Source of the DNA: CAYVXE01 sp964455375
GTDB taxonomy: Bacteria > Zhuqueibacterota > Zhuqueibacteria > Oceanimicrobiales > Oceanimicrobiaceae
Direction of reading: 5' to 3'
DNA: 61,805 nt
NCBI GenBank assembly: GCA_964455375.1
Contig: CAYVXE010000013.1
Span: forward strand, 1-61,805
Positions 50,418 through 58,602 of this stretch are shown piece after piece; the first letter of the stretch is position 1; each line of letters opens with the position of its first letter. The translations under genes and the position numbers were made by a program. The notes beneath the pieces were generated by a model. That model worked only from the letters and a program-made list of their open reading frames with translations. It was not told where the DNA came from and did no database searches.

Positions 50418-53400
50418 ATGAAATACGTTACTTTATTCGCTGTGTTGGCCTGGCTTGTGGTGTCGGCCTTGCCGGTTTTGTCACAGGAAAATGAAAAGGA
50501 CCCGTTTTACGGGGACTATCGGCTGGGAGACGCTGCTGAAGTTCTTTTGCTTTGGCACACTTTTGGCGAAAATCAGACCTATCAAAAGATTTATGATTAT
50601 ATAAATCTGAACAATCCCGATCCCAATGTGCCGAACCAGTTTGCGCCATCGACTCGCCAGAGCATGCAGGACAATGTGGATACATTTTCCTTCCGTCCTC
50701 TGGATACCATTGCCGGTGATTTTGACGGCGACGATGCGGAAGATGTGGTCGCTGCCTGGGAAGGCGAGAACCGCAGTATTCGTTTGATTTTGCCGGAGAT
50801 TCAGCGTAACAGTCTAGACTGGTCCAACGCCAACGCCATGACCGTTACCAATGCTACGTTGATTGAAGATGATGGTCAGACCGGCCGGCAATTGCGCCTG
50901 GTGTGCGGCTTCTTCGACTCCGACCCGGAAGAGGAATTTCTTCTGGCCTACTGGGCTGCGGACAGCACGGTGCATCTGAAATTATTCGACATCAGCAGTT
51001 CTTTGACACCGCAGGAAATGAGTTCGTTGACCAGCGTGACGCTGCCGCGGGACAGTCGCGGCATGACCGACCGCTCGGCACGCTTCGATGTTACTGCCGG
51101 AGACCTCGATGGCGACGGTACCGACGAGATCATCCTGGTCGCAGGGCAGTCCATTCCGGTCGGAAGTGACGGTTGTTCAGGGAGTAGCGGCTGCTGGGAA
51201 ATCGTCATGAAGGTTTATGATGTGGATGAAGTTAGCGGTCAGATGACTGAGATTGCGCTGTCGGAACCGGAAACGACCCTGTGGCAAAAGACCGACAACA
51301 GCAGCCTGTGGCTTGACCGCATTGCGATTGAAAGCGGTGACTTCGATGACGATGGTACCGACGAATTGGTCATCGGTTTTGAAGTGGCACATAACGGTTC
51401 CACTCACCGTTGGTATTTGCAAAGCATGAAAATCAGGCCGGATCTGAGCGGGGTCGACACGGATAAAGGTGAACGGCTCACACCTGACCAGACAATTGGC
51501 AGTCACGGCTTTCCCCTGACCATCGTTACCGGAGATCTCGACAAAGACGGCGATGACGAAATTCTCTATTCCGCCCGTCAACTCAAAATTTACGACGCCC
51601 CCGACAGCACGTTTCAGCTTGTACAGATTTCCGGAGGCGGCACCGGAACCATGCCGGGAAGCAAAAGCAGAAATATGCTGGTCCTGGCAGACCTGGATGC
51701 GGACAACAGTGTGGCGGTGGGCGACACGAGCTGGTCGCCGGAAATTGTCATGGTGGTGAATCAGGATTTCAGCAACGACGGCGGCATCAGTGTTGACGGC
51801 CGGTTCCATTTGCAGGTTTTCCAGTATATTCCGGGTGAATTCAATCTGGTGGAGCGCGCGGATCTGCTCGATGAAGTCAGTGATATCAGCGGCGCACGGC
51901 CGCTGGCTCTGGTCGCCGGCAATTTTGGTGGTAAAGGCGTCCGTGCGGGGAGACCGCGACGCTTTACCAAAACCGATATCGTGGAGCCACTGGTTATTCT
52001 AAACGCACCTCCAACCCATTTCGATGTGCTGGATGGCGTCTCCTACGACGTCACGCAGTGCTACAATGAAAATGAGTGCAACTTCGTTGCGACCTACGCT
52101 ACAAAAACCGAAAATACCATCAGGACAGAAACCGTCTTCAATCGCGACTGGTCCGTTGGCGCCAGCGTGGACGGCGGCTTCAAGATACCGTTGTTGGATG
52201 TTGGCGTCAAAGTTCACCTTGAAACAAAATACGGCAGGGGTTTTTCCCGACGCGACAAAAACAAGGAGCGCTTTACCGTCTCGCAGGAAACCGAGGCCAA
52301 AGCCGACGACTGGGTTTATGCCGTCATTGTCGATTACGATGTCTGGGAGTACCCGTTGTATTTGAATCGTGAGCTGGAAGGGTACATCGCCGTGGTGGTA
52401 CCGAAATCGAGCGACAAGGCCTGGTTCGACAGCAAGAGCTTCAGTGCCTTGACGTACATTCCCTCGCATGAGGTCGGCAACATTTTGTCCTATCAGGAAA
52501 TAGCTGCCCCGGAAGAAAACTCCGCTTTTGACGTCGGTGTGCGCTGGGAGACCGGAGACCGCGTGACCTTGAACAACAATTCCAGCTCCACCTGGACGAT
52601 TACCCAGAAAACGGAGACGGAAACCGCCATCGAACACTCCGAGCGTAAGTTCATCGGCGGCTCAGTGGATTTTAGCGTGCCATTCAAATTTATTCCGGAC
52701 TTTGGCATCGAAGGAGATTATTCCGAGTCCAGCGTGTCCAACTTCACCACCAGCGTCGTGGATAAAAAGGGTTTGTCGGTGCATCTGGATGCCATCGACT
52801 TGAGTTTTGGCAATTCCCGTTACTCGGTCACACCGTACGTCTACTGGGCGAAAAACGGCGCGTTGGTGCTGGATTACGCAGTAAAACCTGAGCTGCCGCC
52901 CAATCCGCTGGATCCGGCTACCTGGTGGTCGCAGAATTACGGGCAGAAGAGTGACCCTGCGTTTATCTTGCCCTGGCGTTATGACCCGGAGAAAGGCCTT
53001 GGCCTGGATGACGAACGGCAGCGCGAGCGCACACGTGATATCGTCTTCAGCAACACCGAGCCGGAACCGGGTGACGTGATCACTGTCCAAGCACGGATTC
53101 AAAACTTCAGTCTGTTGCCCACCACAGCTCCGGTGAAGGTGCAGTTTTATCTCGGTGATCCCGCTGCCGGTGGAACGCTCATTCAGGGCGTCAGCGGTGA
53201 AAAAGAAGTCTTTACCTTCAATCCCATCGCAGCGCGTGGCAACAGTGTGGTGGAACTGCAATGGCAGATTCCCGGCGACATTGATCAGTTTTCGAGAATC
53301 TATGCCGTGGCGGACCCGGACGATGTTGAAAATGAGATTCATGAGACTAACAACACGGGCTGGACTGTTCTGGAAGTGAAAGGCGGTAATCCGACCAGCG

Positions 53401-53693
53401 TGGCCGAAAGTAAAGATTCACAGATTCCTTTAAATTTCCAGTTGCAGCAGAACTACCCGAACCCGTTTAACCCGATGACCACGATTTCTTATGCACTGCC
53501 TAGAGACAGCCATGTGAAATTGACGGTGTTCGATGTTCTTGGCAGGTCGGTGGCCGTGCTCGTGGATGCAGCACAACCGGCAGGGAACTATCGCATGGGT
53601 TACGATGCCAGCAAACTGCCCAGCGGCCTCTATTTTTACCGAATCGATACCGGCGGTTTCCAGAAAACACGCAAGATGCTTTTAGTCAAATAA
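50418..53693 (+). CDS. Secreted FG-GAP/CARDB protein with T9SS sorting domain
   Basis: A 1,091-aa exported protein. A signal peptide (ending ALPVLSQ) is followed by Asp-rich FG-GAP/VCBS calcium loops: GDFDGDDAED (residue 100), GDLDGDGTDE (228), GDFDDDGTDE (308) and GDLDKDGDDE (371). A central region (about 565-830) has alternating amphipathic strands (WSVGASVDGGFKIPLLDVGV, GGSVDFSVPFKF) of unassigned fold. Residues 870-990 look like CARDB (PEPGDVITVQARIQNFS, IHETNNTGW). The last 85 residues are a T9SS type A sorting domain (LQQNYPNPFNPMTTISYAL, GLYFYRIDTG). It should cross the outer membrane by T9SS. A GAGAGG site precedes the ATG. Confidence 0.9.
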   Translation: MKYVTLFAVLAWLVVSALPVLSQENEKDPFYGDYRLGDAAEVLLLWHTFGENQTYQKIYDYINLNNPDPNVPNQFAPSTRQSMQDNVDTFSFRPLDTIAGDFDGDDAEDVVAAWEGENRSIRLILPEIQRNSLDWSNANAMTVTNATLIEDDGQTGRQLRLVCGFFDSDPEEEFLLAYWAADSTVHLKLFDISSSLTPQEMSSLTSVTLPRDSRGMTDRSARFDVTAGDLDGDGTDEIILVAGQSIPVGSDGCSGSSGCWEIVMKVYDVDEVSGQMTEIALSEPETTLWQKTDNSSLWLDRIAIESGDFDDDGTDELVIGFEVAHNGSTHRWYLQSMKIRPDLSGVDTDKGERLTPDQTIGSHGFPLTIVTGDLDKDGDDEILYSARQLKIYDAPDSTFQLVQISGGGTGTMPGSKSRNMLVLADLDADNSVAVGDTSWSPEIVMVVNQDFSNDGGISVDGRFHLQVFQYIPGEFNLVERADLLDEVSDISGARPLALVAGNFGGKGVRAGRPRRFTKTDIVEPLVILNAPPTHFDVLDGVSYDVTQCYNENECNFVATYATKTENTIRTETVFNRDWSVGASVDGGFKIPLLDVGVKVHLETKYGRGFSRRDKNKERFTVSQETEAKADDWVYAVIVDYDVWEYPLYLNRELEGYIAVVVPKSSDKAWFDSKSFSALTYIPSHEVGNILSYQEIAAPEENSAFDVGVRWETGDRVTLNNNSSSTWTITQKTETETAIEHSERKFIGGSVDFSVPFKFIPDFGIEGDYSESSVSNFTTSVVDKKGLSVHLDAIDLSFGNSRYSVTPYVYWAKNGALVLDYAVKPELPPNPLDPATWWSQNYGQKSDPAFILPWRYDPEKGLGLDDERQRERTRDIVFSNTEPEPGDVITVQARIQNFSLLPTTAPVKVQFYLGDPAAGGTLIQGVSGEKEVFTFNPIAARGNSVVELQWQIPGDIDQFSRIYAVADPDDVENEIHETNNTGWTVLEVKGGNPTSVAESKDSQIPLNFQLQQNYPNPFNPMTTISYALPRDSHVKLTVFDVLGRSVAVLVDAAQPAGNYRMGYDASKLPSGLYFYRIDTGGFQKTRKMLLVK

Positions 53694-53717
53694 AAGGACG
53701 TTCCAACTCCGTCTCAC

Positions 53718-53760
53718 AACCTTGCGAAGATTCCAAATCTTGGCAAGGTTAATTTTTTTT
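53718..53760 (+). terminator. Rho-independent terminator after the T9SS protein
   Basis: AACCTTGC pairs with GCAAGGTT; GAAGATTC/AAATCTTG inside extends it, and a run of T follows. The remaining spacer to 54025 (332 nt in all) contains GCGTCTGATGCTCAGAATGC but no gene. Confidence 0.85.
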
Positions 53761-54025
53761 ACGTTCCTGTCCCTGTTCTGGGGTTTAATTTGACCCGAAA
53801 AGTTTGTCCGCTTCAGTTTCGAAAGTAAAGCAACAGGACTTCCCGGTAAAAAACTCCGGGCGTCTGATGCTCAGAATGCCCCTGGCGGTCAGGAATCATG
53901 GCCCCACAAACTGCCATATTTCCCACGAAATTATATTAAGTGTCTTCTGCAAAAGCAGTAAAATACCGATGAAAAAAATAGTTGTTCCACCAATGTTATT
54001 TCTAAACTTAAAAGATTATTTCTAC

Positions 54026-54610
54026 TCATGAATTTTTCTCCGATTTGGACTGATACCATCTCTGTCCCTTCTCCCATTTGTCAATTTTATCAAGGAATCC
54101 CGGGCAACAATGTTCATGGGTTTTGCGGCCTGTGCTAATCATCCATAAATGATGAAATGAGCGCATTTCACAGCCGGGAGTTGCCAGAATTGCCGATATG
54201 AGAAACGCGAAACCGAGGTGTCCGGTTACATAGAGGAGCCAGATGAGAGTGAACCATCCCAAAGCCGGTGACCAGAGGTGACCATTTAGTCCAAAACTGA
54301 TACCACCAAATATAATCGCCATTCCCAGGAGCACCCATTGCGGCCAGTGCCGCCAGTCCTGACTAAAACCGATATTGACCACGTACGGAAACAACCAGAA
54401 AAAAATCGCTATCGTGCTCCATAAGGATAAATTAGAAGGTACATGCCAGCTAATCAAAAGGCGATTGTTTGGAGAAGCAAGGAGCCCAGAGACGATTAAC
54501 TGATAAAATAGGTGAACAATCCATAATCCGATGAGCAGGCGAACAAACCGCCCCACCGGACCCGGTGGTTTTAAAGATCCTGAATTCACAAAATTTGTTT
54601 CTACTTGCAT
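54026..54610 (-). CDS. Small polytopic membrane protein, unknown function
   Basis: About 194 aa with four or five hydrophobic segments (GLWIVHLFYQLIVSGLL, LWSTIAIFFWLFPYVVNI, WVLLGMAIIFGGISFGL, FTLIWLLYVTGHLGFAFLIS). The soluble C-terminal end has a distinctive histidine/cysteine cluster HHLWMISTGRKTHEHCCPGF, then LDKIDKWEKGQRWY. I do not recognise the family. The frame extends to 54646; the ATG at 54610 after GGGAAAA seems preferable. It lies 144 nt downstream of the sigma factor gene on the same strand, so it may be controlled by it. Confidence 0.65.
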   Translation of the reverse strand: MQVETNFVNSGSLKPPGPVGRFVRLLIGLWIVHLFYQLIVSGLLASPNNRLLISWHVPSNLSLWSTIAIFFWLFPYVVNIGFSQDWRHWPQWVLLGMAIIFGGISFGLNGHLWSPALGWFTLIWLLYVTGHLGFAFLISAILATPGCEMRSFHHLWMISTGRKTHEHCCPGFLDKIDKWEKGQRWYQSKSEKNS

Positions 54611-54754
54611 GTTTTTCCCATTTTGATTTTCTGAATGTAAAGGCATATCATAGTTGAGTTTTCGAAATTAAACAGAAAAAGTTGCAAATGCAGCTGTTCC
54701 GGCAGGTTTGTAGGCTAAACTGACAGAAGGGTAAAAAAAATGCTTTTCTAAATA

Positions 54755-55324
54755 TTAATTGCTTTGTGTTAACTCACGGCTGAGCCATGCTCTTGCTAAC
54801 CGCCAATCACGCCGCACCGTAGGTACCGACATTTCGAGGACTTCGGCAATTTCCTCCTGCGTAAGCCCTCCAAAAAAACGGTACTCCACAACTTTACTCA
54901 GTCGTTGATTTGTTTCCCCTAATTCCGTCAATGCTTCGTCAAGCAAAATGAGTTCGTCTGCTTTTGTTTCACGCTGCATGGAGTGTTCATCAAATGTAGC
55001 AAGAGGTTGGTCGCCGCCACGTTTTTCTGCCTTGCGCTTATTGGCATAGTTGATTAAGATTCGCCGCATGGCCTGTGCGGCAATGGCAAAAAAGTGGGCC
55101 CGATTTTGCCAACTAACCTTTGACTGGTCAATGAGTTTTAGGTAGGCTTCATGCACAAGTGCCGTTGTATTTAATGTATGATTTGAACGTTCTCCCCGTA
55201 ATTGTCGCTGTGCTAGCCCGCGCAATTGGTCATATACTAACGGCATTAAATCGTCGACAACCAGGTGGTTCCCGACACTAAGATCCATGAGCATTTTAGT
55301 AATTATGTTGTGGTTTACCGGCAT
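54755..55324 (-). CDS. ECF-type RNA polymerase sigma factor (TIGR02999-like)
   Basis: A 189-aa sigma factor. Region 2 includes DDLMPLVYDQLRGLAQRQLR, LVHEAYLKLI and FFAIAAQAMRRILINYAN; region 4 has the helix-turn-helix GLTQEEIAEVLEMSVPTVRRDW near residues 150-172. These blocks match the ECF group of the TIGR02999 type, often linked to Ser/Thr kinases. No anti-sigma factor or kinase is adjacent. The start has no visible ribosome-binding site; an internal methionine at residue 11 is an alternative. It is divergent from the hydrolase gene across a 319-nt AT-rich spacer. Confidence 0.88.
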   Translation of the reverse strand: MPVNHNIITKMLMDLSVGNHLVVDDLMPLVYDQLRGLAQRQLRGERSNHTLNTTALVHEAYLKLIDQSKVSWQNRAHFFAIAAQAMRRILINYANKRKAEKRGGDQPLATFDEHSMQRETKADELILLDEALTELGETNQRLSKVVEYRFFGGLTQEEIAEVLEMSVPTVRRDWRLARAWLSRELTQSN

Positions 55325-55643
55325 TTTAGACTATTGGTTAATAAAAAAATATGGGTTACGGCTAGTCAACAACTGGCAGGGTACAAAGAATCTATTCAAA
55401 TGATAGTGATTAAATTGGAATATGTCAACAGGATCGTAATAATGACGAAAATTGTCCAACCATTGCTTACAGAGTTTGTGCTTTGTGTATAAAAAATATA
55501 ATTTGAACAACTGTCATTCATGATGGTTATTTTGAAACAATTTAGTTCGACTCAAGAATATCCTGAATAATTTTCAAGAAAAAGTGTACCAATGTTGTTA
55601 CTTGAAAGAATTCCCAAAACCTATCTATAATAATGAGGAAACT
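55325..55643. other. AT-rich divergent spacer
   Basis: 319 nt between the sigma-factor and hydrolase genes. No gene or repeat is seen; it probably carries promoters for both directions. Confidence 0.5.
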
Positions 55644-57440
55644 ATGATGAAAGATTATCTGAATGCAGGATTTAGAACGCTTTTTATTTGTTTGAGCTTA
55701 ATCCTGAATGGTAGTTTACTTCATGCGAGTCAAACACAAGGGGGTATTTCCGGAACCTGGCAGGGCGTATTGAAAATTTCAACTGCTGAGCTTCGAATCG
55801 TTTTTCATATTACACAAAATGAAGATGGAATGTATTCTGCTACACTCGACAGTCCTGACCAGGGAGCTTCCGGCATCGCTGTCAGCAGCACGATATTTAA
55901 GCAAAACAGGCTTAAATTAGACGTGAAAAGCATCGGAGGAACCTACGAGGGCACCGTGAATTTGGAGAAGGGAATCATCGATGGAACATGGAGTCAGGGC
56001 GAGGTATCTTCTCCTTTGAAGCTTACAAAAGTTGAATATACAGAGAAAATGAGCAGCAACGAATTGACCCTTCCGGAAAGCATTCGGAAACAGCTTTTAG
56101 GAAACTGGCAAGGTAAATTAAAAATCAATGCTTTTGAATTACGCGTTGTCATGCGATTTATGAAGTCGGATGCAGGAGTTTTTATCGGCTTCATGGATAG
56201 TCCGGATCAAGGTGCGAAGGATATTCCAATTAGCCGTGCATCTTACGAAAATGACCTGCTTACACTAAAAATCAACTCGGTAGGTGGTACATTTTCAGGG
56301 AAAATCACGGGCGATAAATTGACCGGCAAATGGCAGCAACGAGGCTCTAATCTGGATTTGGTTCTTGCTAAAGTGGATACGATTGCGACATTGAATCGAC
56401 CGCAGGAGCCGAAGAGGCCTTATCCTTACCGTGAGGAAGACGTGGTGTATGAGAATTCTTCCGCAGGTGTGAAGCTTGCCGGAACGTTAACCATGCCAAA
56501 AACCGCGGGTCCGTTTCCGGCAGTACTTCTTATTTCCGGTTCAGGCCCGCAAAATCGGGACGAGGAACTGTTGGGTCACAAACCGTTTCTGGTGCTGGCA
56601 GATTACCTGACCCGGCAGGGACTTGCTGTTCTCCGTTTCGATGACCGGGGAACGGGAAAATCCACGGGTGATTTCGCTAAATCTACCAGCGCCGATTTTG
56701 CCAACGATGTTTTGGCTGGCATTGAATATCTGAAATCACGCAGTGAAATTGATCCTAAGAAAATCGGCTTGATTGGTCACAGCGAAGGTGGGCTTATCGC
56801 ACCGATGGTCGCGGCAAAGTCTCCGGACGTTGCTTTCATCGTCATGATGGCAGGCCCTGGAATTACCGGAGAGCAAATTTTGATTTTGCAAAAGGGACTC
56901 ATTATGAAAACCATGGGGGCCAGCGATGAACTGCTGAAAATTTTGCGCAAAGAAGATGAAAGGATTTATGCAATTGTAAAATCCGAACCGGATAACAAAA
57001 AGGCGGAAGAAAAAATTCGTGCTAACCAGGAAAAATTTATGAGTCAGCTCTCTGTGCAACGGAAAGAGGAAATAAAGAAGTACGGCGACCCCGAAAAAAA
57101 TCTCGATGCAGGATTGAAAATGATTCTTTCACCCTGGTTCCGTTATTTTCTGACCTACGATCCGGTTACCAATCTTAAAGAAGTAACATGCCCGGTGCTT
57201 GCTTTAAATGGGGAAAAGGATTTACAGGTTCCGCCAGAACAAAATCTGGCCGCTATTGCCAGGGCTTTAAAAGAAGGCGGCAACATGCAGTTTAAAACGG
57301 TTGAACTCCCGGGTCTGAATCATCTTTTTCAAAAGTCGGAGACCGGCGCTCCTGCTGAATATGGTAAAATAGACGAAACCGTCAATCCGGAAGTGCTAAA
57401 AATAATGGGTGATTGGATCCGTGGCGTAACTGCAAAGTAG
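55644..57440 (+). CDS. Exported alpha/beta hydrolase with duplicated N-terminal domain
   Basis: About 598 aa with a signal peptide ending near LLHAS. Residues 35-130 and 145-240 are two copies of one beta-rich domain: ISGTWQGVLKISTAELRIVF / LLGNWQGKLKINAFELRVVM, DSPDQGA in both, and KSIGGTYEG / NSVGGTFSG. The hydrolase follows: oxyanion block LLISGSGPQN, RFDDRGTGKS, nucleophile elbow GHSEGG, a likely acid in LNGEKDLQVP and the histidine in GLNHLF. This resembles serine aminopeptidase (S33)/dienelactone-type hydrolases acting in the periplasm. ATG 55644 or 55647 follows GAGGAAAC. Confidence 0.85.
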   Translation: MMKDYLNAGFRTLFICLSLILNGSLLHASQTQGGISGTWQGVLKISTAELRIVFHITQNEDGMYSATLDSPDQGASGIAVSSTIFKQNRLKLDVKSIGGTYEGTVNLEKGIIDGTWSQGEVSSPLKLTKVEYTEKMSSNELTLPESIRKQLLGNWQGKLKINAFELRVVMRFMKSDAGVFIGFMDSPDQGAKDIPISRASYENDLLTLKINSVGGTFSGKITGDKLTGKWQQRGSNLDLVLAKVDTIATLNRPQEPKRPYPYREEDVVYENSSAGVKLAGTLTMPKTAGPFPAVLLISGSGPQNRDEELLGHKPFLVLADYLTRQGLAVLRFDDRGTGKSTGDFAKSTSADFANDVLAGIEYLKSRSEIDPKKIGLIGHSEGGLIAPMVAAKSPDVAFIVMMAGPGITGEQILILQKGLIMKTMGASDELLKILRKEDERIYAIVKSEPDNKKAEEKIRANQEKFMSQLSVQRKEEIKKYGDPEKNLDAGLKMILSPWFRYFLTYDPVTNLKEVTCPVLALNGEKDLQVPPEQNLAAIARALKEGGNMQFKTVELPGLNHLFQKSETGAPAEYGKIDETVNPEVLKIMGDWIRGVTAK

Positions 57441-57457
57441 CAGTCCGTTTAATATGA

Positions 57458-58321
57458 TTATTGTTCAAAGTAGAATTTCAGTTTTTGTAGCGGTTTGGTT
57501 AAAGGTTTGGCTTCGGGGTAGTATTTATGTAATTTGTTAAGAATTTCTTTCTCGTCTGTCGGCGGAATATGAATGACGACAATCTGTTTCGGATGAATGT
57601 AGTCATCCACTATTTGGCGGTTGTGTCTGGTGTAAATGAGGAACCAGTACGGGATAAAAGCCAAATCGATTTGTTTTCTGCGAAGATGAAAGGGTTTGAA
57701 ATTAATGCTTGTTGCTTCCGCATCGCCGATGTGAAGTATTTTAATGCCGTCCATATTCAGAAGAAATCCTGCATTCTGAATTTCCAAATACTTTTGTGAC
57801 CCGTGATGCAATCCTAAAACGGTTATTTGCATAGTTCCCACAGAATCGTGTGCCGCATTGCCAAAACCCTGCCATACGGCATGAATTTGTCGTTTATGCA
57901 TTTCGTAGAAATCCAGGGAAAGTGTGCTGATGAAATTCAGGCATAGTTGCCTTGGTGCGACCAGAACTGTTTCCGGGCTGTTTTTTAACAATTGCATAAT
58001 GGCACCGCTGTCGTGGTGATCTGCATGAAGGTGTGTAACAAACACAGCATTAATGCGGTTGAACGGTGATTTTGCGGTTTCAATATTTTGCAAAATATTT
58101 TCAGAGATCCTGAGATAGTACGGATTCCCATTTATGCTGAACGCATCGATCAAAATGTTGTTTTCTGCGTGAGATACCATGACTCCGGCATTGGCAATGT
58201 AGGTTACGTCCACAGATTGTGATGAACGTGGTTTTTGGGGGGCGCTCCAAACAGCCCCAAGCCAGGAGAGACTACAGATGCAGCAGAGAGCAATGCTCTT
58301 TATACAATTTTTTGACAACAT
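57458..58321 (-). CDS. Exported metallo-beta-lactamase-fold hydrolase
   Basis: A 287-aa MBL-superfamily protein with a signal peptide (CCICSLSWLGAVWSAPQ). The zinc motif HLHADHHDSGAI (H-x-H-x-D-H) is intact; later ligands appear in LGLHHGS and in ILHIGDAE. The pattern resembles the UlaG-like/ComEC-unrelated group of MBL enzymes rather than beta-lactamases. The substrate is unknown. It converges on the hydrolase gene with a 17-nt gap. A 281-nt AT-rich spacer separates its start from the DUF5916 gene. Confidence 0.85.
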   Translation of the reverse strand: MLSKNCIKSIALCCICSLSWLGAVWSAPQKPRSSQSVDVTYIANAGVMVSHAENNILIDAFSINGNPYYLRISENILQNIETAKSPFNRINAVFVTHLHADHHDSGAIMQLLKNSPETVLVAPRQLCLNFISTLSLDFYEMHKRQIHAVWQGFGNAAHDSVGTMQITVLGLHHGSQKYLEIQNAGFLLNMDGIKILHIGDAEATSINFKPFHLRRKQIDLAFIPYWFLIYTRHNRQIVDDYIHPKQIVVIHIPPTDEKEILNKLHKYYPEAKPLTKPLQKLKFYFEQ

Positions 58322-58602
58322 TCAGATATAATTTTTATTGAGTTTGTCTCAATTAACTATTCGGCAAATAATTTGATTTTTCTGAAAAGTTGTCAATTTT
58401 GCAATGATTTGCAAATAGAATGGTTAAAAAAGATTTTTTAAAACAGGCAACTATTTTATCAAATTGCTGTCTTAATGTATAGAGCCCGATTCGTGCGCTC
58501 GTTGGTAAGGATAATTTTTGAAAAACAAAGCAATTATATCGACTTAAAGACTCGCATCCATTCTTGATAAAAAATTCCTCATTAAAAATTTGAGGTGTTG
58601 TT

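Noticed and set aside
51177..53342. Antisense frames of 210-226 codons inside the FG-GAP/T9SS gene
   Set aside because: The sense strand encodes calcium loops and a sorting domain across the same bases; the antisense products show no recognisable motif.
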